Below, one piece after another: positions 12,241 through 25,240 of a stretch of DNA of 64,000 bases. Every line of letters begins with the position of its first letter. Position 1 is the first letter of the stretch. The notes below the pieces were generated by a model. That model had not been told where the DNA came from. It saw nothing but the letters and a program-made list of their open reading frames with translations, and searched no databases. A program made the translations under genes and the position numbers. This stretch comes from Casuarina equisetifolia (Eukaryota; Streptophyta; Magnoliopsida; Fagales; Casuarinaceae): the NCBI GenBank assembly GCA_028551475.1, contig CM052357.1, positions 10,277,931 through 10,341,930 of the forward strand, read 5' to 3'.

Positions 12241-13329
12241 GTGCTCGAGACAATCATATGTGCTTCCATAATTAAAGAAGACTATAAGATTTAAAAAGTA
12301 GGGTCTCGGACTAGTTTGAACGATTCAAATGATGAAGTCTCTTTATTCTTATTTTTGATGAGATATACCCTCCATATGACTGGTTTGAATCCCGGCTATT
12401 AGGGAGATCTTTATAATCTAGAAAAGCGTTAATCCTTTGAGGTTGGATTTTGTGTAGATTTTGTCACAAGCAATGAGGTAGTCAAGGGCACCAATTATTT
12501 CATTCATGCATCTTGGGAGTGTCTAAATAGGAACTAAGAGGTTCTAAACAACGGATGTTCATCATTGAACTAAATGCTTACTGATCAAACGATTGGGTTA
12601 GATGTAGCTTGATTGATGGTTCTTTTTTTCTTTTTTCTTTTCTGCTTCAATGAATTGTCAAGATGATGGCAATACATAAATAAGAAGAAGAAGAATAAGA
12701 AGAAGGGATAGAAAACCAAAAAATAAAAAATAAAAGAGAGAGAAATCTCTGATACCTTGGAAGTTAAGATGCTAGGCCCACGTTTGCTTTTAATGTTCAT
12801 GGAATGAAAGTGAAGCAAAGACTTTGATTTGTACGACCTCCACCAGTCTGCTGTTGCCAGGGACCTATAAGACGAATTGACCTTTCGACCCAAGTCGGTG
12901 ATAACTTAAAGATGAATTTCTTTTCTTTTCTTTTCTTTTTGAACAAAATACTTTTATATGTATTAAATGATATCGAATACCTATATCATTCACAAGCTTA
13001 TTAGAATATAAACAACAAAGAAATACTACCTCAATCTAAGAGATAAGATTTCACTCATAATCTTTACTCCTTATAGGACTAAGATCATAAGAAAACATCC
13101 CCATGATCAATAATTAGCTACTTCTTAAAGGCTAATCAACAGAGAAAAAATAACGATCGAGATTTCCTCGAGCTGAAGATCACAACCTTCACCAAAAAAA
13201 AAAAAAAAGGAAAAGGAAAAAACAGAAAAGAAAAGAAAGAAGAACAAATATCGCAAGTCTTCGACAGTTTTAGGCCCCAAGTAATGATGTTAGCTGAAAG
13301 CCGTGAGTTTTGTGTGTTGGTGAAGTTGA

Positions 13330-13570
13330 ATACGTCGACCAAAGGACATTTTATTGGTGCTGCCTATCACGTAATGATGTTAGGCTAAGTTTGACACAGT
13401 CCCTGTCTCTCAGATGCAACAATGATACAATGCATCTCTTTCTCTCTGCCCCACTCTTCGTCCTCCCTCGACCAACTCCTACCCTGTGACCCACCAAATT
13501 AAAGACAAGTGTTGAGGCGGAGAAGCGCTTCGCCATCGCTGTCTCCCATACAGCTTTTATAATGCGGACA
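13330..13570 (+). promoter_or_regulatory. Promoter-like block duplicated between units 1 and 2
   Basis: This GC-richer block is well conserved with 31,795-32,010. It includes a GCTGCCTATCACGTAATG motif, a C/T-rich stretch, a GAGAAGCG(C/T)TTCGCCATCGC motif and, at its end, CAGCTTTTATAATGC with a TATA-like core. The layout resembles a plant core promoter pointing to the plus strand. No coding exon was recognised downstream in either unit, so it may be a relict promoter. Confidence 0.3.
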
Positions 13571-13911
13571 CAGGCCTACTGCTTGACTTATTCGATCCTA
13601 TCGACATCCCTTGATTGTCAAGTTTTTCACAGTTTTGCTGACGCGTTTCTTCAAAGCATCGAAAAAACTGAGTGACTTCTACTTTTTTCGCAACTGTTCG
13701 TGGTTTTAAATCTCGGCACCGGAAGATTTGACTTTATTGTATCAGGGAAAGTAACAAATCATTGGGGTGGGTCCGAATGGGACTGTAATTTCAGATTTTA
13801 AACGATCCTATTCTTTTCTTTTCTTTTTCCTTTGGTTTTTCCCCCTAAGTGTTCATGAAATCGATTTCGCTGCTGTTTAATTTTATTAATATTTCATAAC
13901 AGAGAACCTCT

Positions 13912-15720
13912 GGTTTTTTTCTTTTTCTTTTGGTTAGGTAAAATAAGAGGGAAGTTGGATATAGAACCTAAGATTTCTTTGGTCTCAAGCAAAACCAACT
14001 TCCAACTGAATTGAGCTAGCAAAGGATGAAACATAATTTGTCGGTCATTGCCGAAGAGCAAAACTAGTAGAATACAGATAGTTCTCTCAAGAAACTTATG
14101 TTAGGCCCAAAATGCTTTTACGCATATGCCAAAGAATACAATCACCGACAAGACCTTGTTTCGCTTTTTGTCAATTGCAATGGACTAATTGAACCAGACA
14201 AATTATTAAGATGATCAAAAGGCTTTGTATGAATGTTAACTTAAAAGTTGAAAGATTATTTACTTTGTTTAATCTTTATCATAAGAAATTAGTTATATAT
14301 TGAAAAGTCTAAATTAGTTCAAGAGTTGAATGATACTTCTTTTTATTAAGTTTTATCTTAAGGGATTATGATTTTAGTGTGAGATTTTATCTTATACACA
14401 CAAATCATTTGTGTATAATTATTATTTGCTAAATTCCCAATATAAAATACAATGTTTTGATAACCAAAAGCAATTAATAACTTCTTAAATGAATATACAT
14501 GTTATCAAATGTATCTTTGGACAATATGATTGAATATGGGCTCATCATAATTTTACAATATGAAAGAAATAATAAGTAATATCTTTTCCTCTTAAGAATA
14601 TTCGAAATATATATTTTTTTTGTATTACACCAACGAACAAATTAAGCTTGGTTACAAAGCAAACCTTAAATAAACATCAAAATTATGATAGATGACAAAT
14701 ATATACAAGAGAAGCATATGCAGAATAGCATCTAATGTATGTAGTTTTTACACAAGGGTACTTCTTGCGCTGATGCGTGTAGTTTGTTACATATTTGTGT
14801 ATCATGTTCATGAGTATATATGTCATATATATCTGTATATATCTACTGATTCAAGACGGTCCAATGCATGAATTATGGTAGCGTACATACTATATTGCAG
14901 GAGCTTTTCGCCACACATGATGGATCAATAAAGTATGGGCTGGATTCCCCATGTAAAGCCTGGACATGTAATGGCTAAAGCCTCTAGTCACCATGTTAAC
15001 CTTAAACAATTAATTAAATTTGGAAAAATTAGTATTTATGTATAATATATGTACAAACCTATACTTCTAATTATAGCTAAAGAAAAAAAAATATTCACAC
15101 TATAAACTATCTTTAAATTCTAAGGAGAGATTATTCAAAAAATAAATAAATAAATTTTCATGTCGTAGGATTAAAAATTTTACTTAACAAGTGGATGAAA
15201 AAATAGTTACCTAGTCATAAAAGAAGGAAGTCCTTATTATTGTTTACATACATAATGACTCGCCAACCATTGAAAAACTATATTTAAACCTTATTAAGTA
15301 GGGTCCAAGTGTATATCGTCATGCATAAAAATAAAAATGTCATTCCCTATAAACAAAACTTCTAAAGACATACTTTTTAGTTTATATTTATTGTATATAG
15401 GTTAATCATAACAAAGGCCACCAAAACAAAACAATTGACAACTCAATCCTATTGGAAAAAATAAGAAAATTATATGAGGAAAAGTCTCTTTGATTAGAAA
15501 TATAGAGTCTTTCCACGCTAATTATATATTGAGTAAAAGTTGAAGATTTCCAATCTCTATCTTCTCCTAGTTATAATGAGTTTTGTAACATTGAGATATA
15601 TTCATATATTTATGTATTTCAAATGCTCTAAATACGAATAACATCCTAAAGCCAAAATAATAATAATCTAGAGCAACTGTAGGTCAGTTTACATTTTTAT
15701 ATTTTTGTAACATAAACATT
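13912..15720. other. AT-rich insertion in unit 1, left part
   Basis: This part of the 4.3-kb interruption of unit 1 has no recognisable gene. It contains a TRIM-like LTR fragment near 14,230-14,402 (listed separately) and many AT runs. Its right end is the LINE target site. Confidence 0.45.
14230..14402 (-). mobile_element. TRIM LTR-like fragments
   Basis: The stretch 14,308-14,402 resembles the right LTR of the TRIM in bHLH gene B intron 1 (49,367-49,483). Both end, read on the minus strand, with TGTGTATAAGAT at their start. A second partial copy seems to lie at 14,230-14,300. No primer-binding site or polypurine tract separates them, so this is at best a collapsed remnant. Confidence 0.35.
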
Positions 15721-17592
15721 TTTGAATTCTTATGGAGTCATATGGGGGAGCATAGAGCACATTGGGTGGGGTGGGAAAAAGCATGCCACCCTAAGGAAGA
15801 AGGTGGACTGGGAATAAGAGACATGAACATGGTTATGGAGTGCTTTTTAGTGAAAATGGCTTGGAACTATATCAAAGGAGATTCTTTATGGGCAAAATTC
15901 ATGCGAAGAAAGTATGGAAATCCAATAGAAGTTTGTCATCAACCAAGAAATGCTAAACCCTCACATTGTTGGAGGGCTATTAAAACTCACATTGCTTTTG
16001 TTTTGCAGCATAGTAGATGGGTGATTCGAAATGGAGAATGCTCTTTCTGGACAGATAAATGGTTAGATGAGATATTATGGCATCCATCATGTGATGACAA
16101 TGCAAGGAGTATTCGCGAAGCCATGGAGGATCTAGAGTTTCTCGAGAATAATTTATCCACAGAGCAATTGGAACAAGCATGTCGCATAATCATCTCCAAT
16201 GACTCAGATAGAATGGCCTTTGAGTTAATCTCTAATGGAGAATTCTCTATAGCGTCAACATATGCAAACAAAACACCACATGGTGAGAAGAAAACTTGGA
16301 GTAAGTTTATATAGAATAAGTACCTACCTCCAAAGATTGGCTTCTTCATGTGGAGGGTGATGAATAAAGGATTTCCAACAGATGAAAAAGTTTAGGAGAG
16401 AGGCATTTCTTGTGCCTCAAGATGTGTTTGTTATACAACACCGAATTGCGAGACACTAGATCATCTTTTTTGTCTAGGAGAATTGGCAACAAGACTATGG
16501 AATCATTTCTGTCATATTTTGCAAATGCCCGTTCGACGTGACACGGTTTTCAACTTGGTTGTGGATTGGTTTCATGAGACTAGTATCTCCTCACAAGGAG
16601 GGATGTCGTTAGCCTTAATTGTTTGCATAATTTTGTGGCAAATTTGGTTGGCTAGGAATAATGTCATATTCAATAATCAAGGTTTTTCTTTACCAGTTGT
16701 GGTAGGGGAAGTGCTTTCAAAGGTCCGTGAATTTATGGCTTCTTTTCAAAGTAGTACATTCCCTTCAATGAAAGAATGCCAAATACTACAAGAATTACAT
16801 ATTCCAATAGTTGTTCCACCACTTCGTAGAGGTCATATGGTACATTGGTCGTGTCCATCTCTAGGTTCTCTAAAGTTGAACACAGATGGATCTTGTACGG
16901 AAGGAACTTGTGCAGGAGGAGGTGTGGTACGGGATTGGAGGGGAAGTGTTGTTATGGCTTATGCGGTAAACTTAGGACAAGGAAATAGTGCAAAAGCTGA
17001 GGTTTTGGCTTTATTAGAAGGTCTTAAGATATGTTATCAGCAAGGTTTGAATATAGTGGAGATAGAAACAAATTCTCAATTCGTGGTTCAATGCATAACA
17101 AGTGTTGATTCAGTTCCATGGGATTTAGAATATGAATTATGTCAATGTTTAGTATATCTAACATCAAATGTCAAGATCACCCATGTCTTTCGAGAAGCAA
17201 ATTTTCTTGCAGATGGTTTGGCCAACTTTGGTCATTCGTTTATAAGAATACAAGTTTTGTCCACACTGGGATCTCTACCAACAGATTGTAGGAAAATAGC
17301 CTGGGAAGATCAATTAGGCTTGGAACATTATAGGCCTCGACTACATCAATCTCAAGAGTCATAAGTTGTTATTTTATTATTCACTATATGATTTTCTTAG
17401 GCACTTTAAAAGTTTTATTTTATATTATCTTATTACCTGAAGTTCAGGATTATGTATTGAGAGGTTAGGTTTAACGCCCTACCCTATGTAGTCTTTTTAC
17501 ACAGGTTTTGAGCCTTGGTTCATACTGTGAGATAAATATCAAAATAAGGGTTCAAACCCTTTTCTTTTTTAAAAAAAAAAACATAAACATTT
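15709..17592 (+). mobile_element. 5'-truncated LINE with 13-bp target-site duplication
   Basis: The body (15,722-17,579) is flanked by a perfect 13-bp duplication, AACATAAACATTT, at 15,709-15,721 and 17,580-17,592. It ends in a run of about 10 A directly before the right duplication. This is the classic mark of target-primed LINE insertion. The left end starts in mid-frame within the region after the reverse transcriptase, so endonuclease and polymerase are missing by 5' truncation. The untranslated tail (17,365-17,579) has no gene. The intact duplication suggests a fairly recent insertion. Confidence 0.9.
15724..17364 (+). pseudogene. LINE ORF2 C-terminus: zf-RVT and RNase H domains
   Basis: One frame runs from 15,724 to the stop at 17,362-17,364, broken by two TAG codons at 16,312-16,314 and 16,393-16,395. 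It starts with the post-RT motif HWVGWEKACHPKEEGGLGIRD. The zf-RVT region follows (PPKIGFFMWRV, then C...C..C and HLFC at about 16,325-16,475). A plant RVT_3-type RNase H domain lies at about 16,860-17,260, with LNTDGSC, KAEVLALLEGL and the final ADGLAN. The third catalytic acidic position reads ETNS instead of the usual E(T/S)DS; the codon is AAT at 17,071-17,073, consistent with G-to-A decay. The stops and this change make an active product unlikely. Confidence 0.85.
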
Positions 17593-18250
17593 CTTATTCG
17601 TGTTCCTTTTCCAAATACGAATGTAGGAGCTCTAATTGTAAGAGCTTCCAACTCAAAGGTCCATATGCAAAGAAACAATGATTCGTCTAAACACGACTTA
17701 CGAGTCCAAAACAATAAGACCAGGTACGTCGATTAGGAGTTAGACGTACTCCATCAGCCCATCATATCAAAAAGGGTAGAAATGCATGGATGGAGCTGTA
17801 AATAACACTTTAAACGAGGAAAAAAGTTTCAAATCCTATACTAAAAGAAAAGTACTTTCTTCAAACCTAATTTAGAACTTGTTACAACAGATGGAAGGAT
17901 ATGTTAAGTTTTGAATGAATTCAGCCTAAACCCTACATCCTAAAAACCAGCATTCACATAAGATAATATTGTATACCCACATTTTTAGAGTGGTCAAATT
18001 TACTGCCCACTTTCTAGGAGGTTTTGGAGCCGTTCATCACCAGAATGCCAAGTTCGAAATTTGTGCGACCAAAAGAGGTCGTGATTTTCCTTCGTTTTCT
18101 CTGATTTAACCATCGAACGTTCTATTATTTAACAAACTTTGATTGGACACTCTGACCCTGCACCGCTGCCGGTAAAAACTAATTTGGGGAATCGTTAAGG
18201 AGTGGCAGGACCATTCAAGTCTGCCTTACTGGGAAACCTAGCAGAAACCT
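17593..18250. other. Unassigned sequence, right part of the unit 1 interruption
   Basis: Follows the LINE target duplication and leads into the conserved part of unit 1. A short GC-richer stretch is seen at about 18,000-18,240. No coding frame or mobile-element domain was recognised. Confidence 0.4.
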
Positions 18251-20693
18251 ATGAAATATTATAGGAGCATCAAATCTAACCTTTTCTTATGGCCGGAAAC
18301 CTCGCCTTCGAATGCGACACAAAGATCATATGTTTTTGCGCCTTTTGACTGTACTCGAACCTTTAAATGTCATATACCAGTGGTTTCTTCTCGAAATTGC
18401 GGGCGGATTATCCGGGAAAGTTTTCCGTTGCTTCTTTGAACGTTTCTCGGGCTTGTCAGTTGTCTCAAATTTTCTTTTCCTATTCTAGTGCCTACTCAAC
18501 CTTAGCCCTGCTCTCTGCTTGGATGCTTTATTTCTCTGTTCTTCTCAAGATATATCAAACAACATTATATTATCTCCAACATAGGGACTACCGTCAGGCA
18601 TTTAGAAAATCATTTGCCGCCTAAGGTTGGATCTTAGCCCATTTGAAGCAGCGACTACGACTCTTGACCCCTTACAAAATCATTCATGACAACAGAAATT
18701 AGCCGCAGCCCAATATGAATTTGGAGTTATTGAAGGATAGACGAAACCTAATGCTGTTAAACGATGTTGCTTAAGGGCCTCTTCCTCCCTTGAAATCCGA
18801 AGTGTTGAAGCTTCTCATACCCATTTGGTAGAAATTTGAGTTTATTAAGGAAAACAGAATTTTTATTTTAGTCATCTAAGGCCGAGTTAACAGCTTATTT
18901 ATAATATCATCGTTTATAGGAAAAACTTATAAACAGAATTCACACCGAACATGACAAATATTTAAAATTATTAAAAACGTTATAGATTTTTTATAGATGT
19001 CACACAACTCAGCCGTTAGACAACCAGCAGCCAAACAACTAGCCAGAGTTGATGTAGCACAGCGCACATCACATGCTGTAATTTCTAACATCATCTCTGA
19101 AGTAGGTGATTTCAAGCCAACTTTACCCTAATGTTAGTCGGAGTAGTTAGAAAAGTTCTTCCAAAACAGTGATATTTGAGACATTCCCAGTCATCGGACC
19201 AATCATTTGGCCGAACCTGTTGGATGGGAACAGGATTTGAATAAACGGAGAGCATCTTCCTCAAAATAACGTAAGGAACGCTGATAAAGAAGAAAGCCAG
19301 AGATTTCAAATTTCAAAAGATGTTCATTCTTGTCTATTGCCTTTAGTTACAGGAGCCTTAAAACCTAAATGCAAAGCCCGCTTCATTACAACCTACGGAC
19401 CTATTACATCACTAGCCTGCTTCTACAGAGCTCCCTAATTGGCTAACTCAGGATATCATTACAACTAAAAAATCCCAAGGACTAGACTTAGCTGGGAATG
19501 TATCAATCTTCATTTTAGACCAAGGTAGAAGACTACTTCATCTTCAACAAAATATCGAAGATGATAAGAGAAAATAAAAACGAGTTATTAAAACCTTCAA
19601 ATTTGGAGATGAAAACCAGGGCCTAAAAAGATTCAAGAGATGGAGGAGAAGACTGGAAGACAGAAAAGTGAATGGCACAACTATTTAGTTTTTTAAAATA
19701 AGTGGTTGTTTATATCTTCTTGTCCTACAATATGTATAATAAGTTTGACATTGAGTATATGTGCATTAAAAAAAAATGAGAAGGTTGACAAATGAGGTAA
19801 GGAAAGCTAAAGAAACTTGCAAAAACTATGCTAGAAGACCAATGACAAAAATTGCTAGTTTGTATAGTTTTTCCTTAGGTAACAATATATAGTTTTCCAT
19901 TATGAAACAATCTCCATAAATGAGAATGTTTGCAGAATATTCTTCTTAACAAAACTTATCTCGAACATAAATACATTGTGATTTTTTATCTCATCCTGTT
20001 AAAAGACACTGCAGATAATTTTCGATGCTTTCATAATTAAAGAAGATTCACGCCAGTTATACCATTCAAGCCTACTAACATATAGAGTCGGTTAACCTAT
20101 TTTTATTTAGGAGATTTTTATTATCTAGAAAAGTGTTCACCCTTTCCGCAAAAGGTGTGCCTTTGTGTCGATTGTTTCAGAAGTGAGAAGGGAGAGAGTT
20201 GAGATTTAGGCAGTTAAAGGTGCCCGTGATTGGGTTAGATGTTGCTTCCTTGATGGCGTTTCTTTCGGTTCGAATCAATTGTCAAAATGGCACCAATGCA
20301 GAAAAAAATTGTTTATAGATTAGGATAGAACCTTTGAATTTAAGATGTTAGGCCCATGCTCTAAGTCAACATGTGGAAGCATAATGTAAAGGAAAAACTA
20401 ATGAGAAACCATTATGCTATTGAACCCTTTTGGGCTACTTGCATTATTGTTGTAGTGCAAAAAGAACACACAGTTTTAGTTTTGTACACTTACCAAAAAA
20501 TAATACATGTGTAAGAAAATATACAAAGGACCCAAGTGTGGTGGGCTAGCCTATAAAACCTATACAACATCGGCATATATTAATTTAAGAACCCCTTTCA
20601 AGCTTGAGGTTGGTGGAGATCTAAAACCCCAAGCTTGGACAATAGATGCTGATGTTGATTGTTGCCTAATGCCTTTGTTAACAAATCTACAGG

Positions 20694-21480
20694 CTATTCT
20701 TTGGTATGAATGCCGTACATACATGTCAACTCTTCTTTTACTTTGTCACAAACAAAATGATAGTTTATTTCTATGTGCTTGGTCCTAGCATGAAAGATTT
20801 GGGGATCTAGAGAACATGTAATCTTAATCCCAAAAAAGTACTTGGCTTGCCCCAAGTCTTTCATATGAAATAAGGAATGTAGATGTCTTCTCACATTAGC
20901 TATAGGAACAAAATCATTTCCCATCAATAGGATATCATCTACATAAATTAATAAGATAACAAATGTGTTCCCTTGACATTGGGTAAATTAGGCATAATCA
21001 TGCCGAGATTAAGAGAAACTAGCTAAAAGTAGGCCTTTTGTGAACTTTTCATACCATTCACACGATGTTTGCTTCAAATTGTGCAATGATTTCCATAGGC
21101 GACAAACCATGTCCTTTCTTTCAACTATCATCCCAAGTAGAGAAATCATGTATACTTTTTCAAACAAATTATCATGTAGGAAGACATTTTGAACATCTAA
21201 TTGAAATAGTGGCCAATCACATGCAATTGTTACTGCTATCATGGCTTTTATAGTGATCATCTTAGTTGTAGGTCAGAATGTCTCTTAATAATCTAGCACC
21301 TCATGTTGATTATACCTTTTGGCCACCAATTTACCTTATACTTGTCTATACTCTCATCTATTAAATATTTAACCTTATATACCCATTTGCATCCCACAAC
21401 TCATCTCCCAAAAGGTAAGGGCATAAGATCCCATATGTGATTAACCTGAAGCGTTGCAAGCTTTTTATCCATGGCTTTAA
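20694..21480 (-). pseudogene. Copia A reverse transcriptase and RNase H, fragmented
   Basis: Minus-strand pieces in order: HWVKAMDKKLATLQ and VVGCKWVYKVK (about 21,380-21,480), FQLDVQNVFLHDNLFEKVYM (about 21,150-21,200), then HMKDLGQAKYFFGIKI (about 20,820-20,870). The last piece is joined after a few residues to an RNase H segment with ARTKHIEINYHFVCDKV. The catalytic part of RNase H between them is deleted, and stops separate the pieces. Confidence 0.7.
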
Positions 21481-21745
21481 CCCAATGTCTATCTGTTCAT
21501 GCATCATGATAAGTCTTAGGCTCCTCGATGATGGATATAGAGGCTATAAAATGTTGATAGTGAGGAGTAAAGCACTCTAAGGATACATAGTCTGACGTAA
21601 GGTATAGATAAGTGGAATTTATGGGTACTAAGGTAAGACAAAAATAGACCACTGTCCATATGGGTGGTCACCTAAATCAATTTGAATGTTGGGATTAAGC
21701 CAATGGTGGCTCATCATGGATGACTAAAGAAGGTTCAAGTTCAAG

Positions 21746-23071
21746 CTATATAGGGGACTGTGTTAATTGGGGAGCAATTGTGATATAAGGTGGTGAGGCT
21801 AATGGATTAGATTCAAGAATAGTTGATAAAGGTGAATTGGTGAGTACCATGTCAGGCAGTATGATTGGATCAATGAGGGGATCAGGAGATAAGGATTGCT
21901 CGGGAGAATCACTAGTAAGTGGATTCAAAGAAAAAGGAAACTCATACTTATAAAAAACAACCTCCCGACTTACAAAGAACTCCATGATATCAAAATTATA
22001 CACTTGGTATTCTTTTTGCAATGAAGGATATCCCACAAAAAACTCCATGATATCAAAATTATACACTTGGTATTCTTTCTGCAATGAAGGATATCCTACA
22101 AAGAACTCCATGATATCAAAATTATACACTTGGTATTCTTTTGGCAATTAAGGATACTCCATGAAGATACAAGGAATTGTATGATGAGCAAACTTGTCAT
22201 TATGAACTAAAGTAGTGGTATAATATCAACATCCAAAAACCCGAAGGTGATCAAGCAATGGACAGTGACCATATAACACCTTAAAAGGAGTCTATTATCC
22301 AATAGGAGTAATAGTTAACCTATTAATTAGGTATGTAACTATGAGAATACATTCTCCCTCAAAAATAGGAAGAAATCTAAGCTTGAAACATTAAGGCTTG
22401 AGCAACATTTAAGAGATGTTAATGCTTATATTCAACAATCCCATTATGTTGAGGAGGTGTGTATGTACATGACCTCTCTAGAATATACCACATGAGGTAA
22501 GAAAAGAAATGCATTCGGTGGAGAAGAATTCACCACCATTGGTAAACTGAATTTGCTTAATTGACTTCCCAAATTATGTGCTAACCATGAGAATGAAAAA
22601 ATATATAAAAATATATAGTAATAAAAACTTGACATTTAAAATGCAAAAGGAAGGTCCATGTTGCTCATAAATAATCATAAACTATTGTTACAAAATAAAG
22701 CAATCCATCATGATTTGGGATACAATGTGGACCCCATACATCCATATGAATTAAATCAAAAATGGAAGATGGAAAAGAATGCTTTATGGAAAAGGAGAAT
22801 GCATTTGCTTTGCTAAAGGACAAATAAGACATGAAAAACTTGAGGGCGAATTAATACATTTGCCATTATCAAAAAACTATTTTTGTGAAACATGTCTAAA
22901 TCGGCAATGCCACAAAACATTCACGTTGTACGTAGCAAAACTATGAGAGTTTCCTATGTTAACATTACATAAGATTCCTAATTGTAGACAAAATATGTTG
23001 AAAACTCGATGGAAAGGCTTGAGACAGTAGATGAAGAAGGTACAGACCATGATCCTTTCTACCCAATCCAA
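21746..23071 (-). pseudogene. Copia A GAG-pre-integrase and integrase, with triplicated C-terminal motif
   Basis: The GAG-pre-integrase motif LWHCRFRHVSQK is read at about 22,880-22,915. The integrase core between about 22,150 and 22,870 is broken by stops. The C-terminal part is a continuous frame (21,746-22,147) with the copia hallmark GYPSLQKEYQVYNFDIMEFFV. This 21-residue block occurs three times in a row; normal copia proteins have it once (G(Y/F)xxxxKGY(R/K)xYxxxxxxxxxSRDVVF). SREVVF follows the last copy, then a proline/serine-rich linker towards reverse transcriptase. Confidence 0.7.
21978..22160 (-). repeat. 63-bp in-frame tandem triplication in copia A integrase
   Basis: Three nearly identical 63-bp units start at 21,978, 22,041 and 22,104. 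The period is exactly 21 codons, so the frame is kept. Only a few bases differ between copies, which suggests a recent expansion compared with the decayed state of the element. Confidence 0.9.
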
Positions 23072-23099
23072 TCATTGCCCTAGTCATATAGTTTTGGAA

Positions 23100-25240
23100 A
23101 AAGTATAATTCATGAAAGAATATAACCACATAGTTATTATCATGACAATTTAGAAACAGATATAAAATTATAATGAAATTTTAACCTATAAAAAACATGT
23201 TCAAAGTGTAGGTTTGAGGTTAACTTTGTGAGTCCAATATATGAAATTAAGCTTTGACTACTATTAAGCATGCGAATAGATAAACCAAGTGAATCACATG
23301 GAAACTGAGCATGCAAATAACATAAATCATAAACAACATGGCTACTTGCCTTTGAATTTATTATCCATTCATGAAAAAATGGTAAGCACTAAGGTTCAGA
23401 TCTCATACTTGTGAAATTTACAAAATAATCACCCGTATTCATTCCATTGAAGTGAGATATCATTTTTTGGAATTACTTAAATTGGGTTGTTAAGGGTGAT
23501 GTTATTATAGGATTGGAACTTATGGGCACCATAATAGAATCCACACTAGCAGCATGCTGAAAAACTTGATTCATTGTGCTTGGAAAGACTGGTTGTTACT
23601 CGAAAGGGTTGGACCCAAATGCTTGAAGAAACATGTACTTATAAGTTGCATGAGGACTATGAGACCCGTGCGGCTCGAGTGTTGTGTGAGATGTTCCAAG
23701 AGAGTTAATAGGTATAGAATGTTCAGACTGGCCAAGGACAAAAACAAATTGATTTTTACTTGTGTTTAGGAGAAACTACATTTGCATAGTGGAGGAATTG
23801 CCTAGGTCAAAATGCAATTGATTTGCAGTAAAATATGAGCCTTTTTTTTTTTACTCTTGTTCTTCAAAGTCCATCTAGGAGGGTACCTAACCAATTGATA
23901 GCACTTCTCCTTTAAGTGTCCTAGTTTATTGTAGTAAGTGTAAATGGGTCTTTGTCTATTCCATCTACCTATTCTAGTAAACTGATTTTTTCCAGGATTG
24001 GTAATGGAAGGAGTAAAAGAATGGTGCTAGTAAATTAGATGTGGAAGCCCTTTCATAGATAGAATCATGTTGTCCAGGATTTGAGCACTTGAACCAAACT
24101 ATAGTTTTTGGCTTTCATCTTTTTTTGTGAGTCCAAATGCAACATCAATTATTGGTAGCTTTTCTCATGCTAGAATATTAGTTTTTAGGTTTTGGAAAGC
24201 CTCTAATAACCCATTCAAATACTTCATTGGTCTCCCTTTTTCAGTCCTTTCTATAATTCTTTGATTAACTTCACATCGACATCTTCCACAAGTGCAATGA
24301 ATGGAAGGTTCTTAAATGTCTAATTCCCCCTAAAAATCCATTAGGTAAGTGTAGTAATTTGTAGCTCTAAGATTTGTTTAATCCAACGCATAAATTTGTT
24401 TCCTAAGAATGTAGGAGTCAGTATCTAACAATTTTCCATACCTTAATCAAAACCCCCCCTAAAATTTCTGCCACATTCCTAATTCAGGAAATATGTCCAA
24501 CTAAAGACTCATGAATAGATTTCTCATGCCATGTAATTATTGCAAAGTCCCATCGCTCAAATCATGGGTCTCAGTGTGGTCAACATTGGAGTGCTTCATC
24601 AATAAAACCAAGTTTCTTTATAGTTTTGAAGCCATTTTGAAACTGTTGACTCTATAAGTCATAGTTGGATTCATTCTTAAGCGAGGTGATGGCAAAGGAT
24701 TGTGTTTAAAGATCAATTAGGGTGAGATGGAGAAGGTCTCTAGTAGTAACTTGGGCTATCTATTTGTATGGGTGATATTGTCAATCTCCATTTCAAAAGA
24801 TGTACTTGAAAGAAAAGGAGTTACTTGGATACATGTTCATCTATGTGTCCATTTATGGGTTATCTCTCTTGATCGACCACATGAGGACGAGGCAAAAGCA
24901 TTAGAGGACATATTGGTAACTTTATTTGTCAACTATCTAGTTTTGTTTAAAAATAACCACCTAGTTTCAAAAGAAAAACAAAGGCTAGTATTGCAAAACA
25001 GTTGCCAATATTCTTGCCAACTACTTGGTATTCAAATAGAGCATTGCAAACTTTCGAAACCATTCTTCTCCAAAGACAACAAGATCTTCACAAAAGTATC
25101 TAAAAGTCATGCAATGAAAAGGAAAATCTAGAAAAAGAAAAGAAAGGAAGAGTATATTACTCACCATTCAAATAACCTAAAGAGGGGGGAGAAAATGTAG
25201 GATCCACAACAACCCAAGAAATGGAGGAGATAATTTTGAA
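23100..25240 (-). pseudogene. Copia A gag region, decayed
   Basis: Lies directly after the primer-binding site. The nucleic-acid-binding knuckle is seen on the minus strand at about 23,900-23,941 as YTYYNKLGHLKEKCY. The family pattern is C-X2-C-X4-H-X4-C; both first cysteines are tyrosine here, each explained by one G-to-A change. Stops and shifts occur throughout and the protease could not be placed with confidence. Confidence 0.55.

Larger units (their letters stand above)
12240..19725. repeat. Segmental duplication unit 1, interrupted, without a bHLH gene
   Basis: Blocks at about 12,240-12,800, 13,000-13,912, 18,250-18,640, 18,900-19,160 and 19,590-19,725 have paralogous copies in unit 2 (20,020-20,361, 31,540-32,250, 32,270-32,660, 33,030-33,230 and 33,300-33,790). 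From 13,740 on they also have copies in unit 3 (46,123-47,640). The order and orientation are the same. Between 13,912 and about 18,250 unit 1 carries some 4.3 kb not present in the other units. Similarity stops near 19,725, before the region where units 2 and 3 carry the bHLH gene, so the gene is absent from this copy. Confidence 0.75.

Noticed and set aside
21978..22160. Regular repeats that could suggest a CRISPR-like array
   Set aside because: The units are directly adjacent with no unique spacers, encode a known integrase motif, and lie in plant nuclear DNA.
24727..25131. 134-codon plus-strand frame
   Set aside because: It lies antisense to the gag region of copia A and shows no domain; a chance frame.
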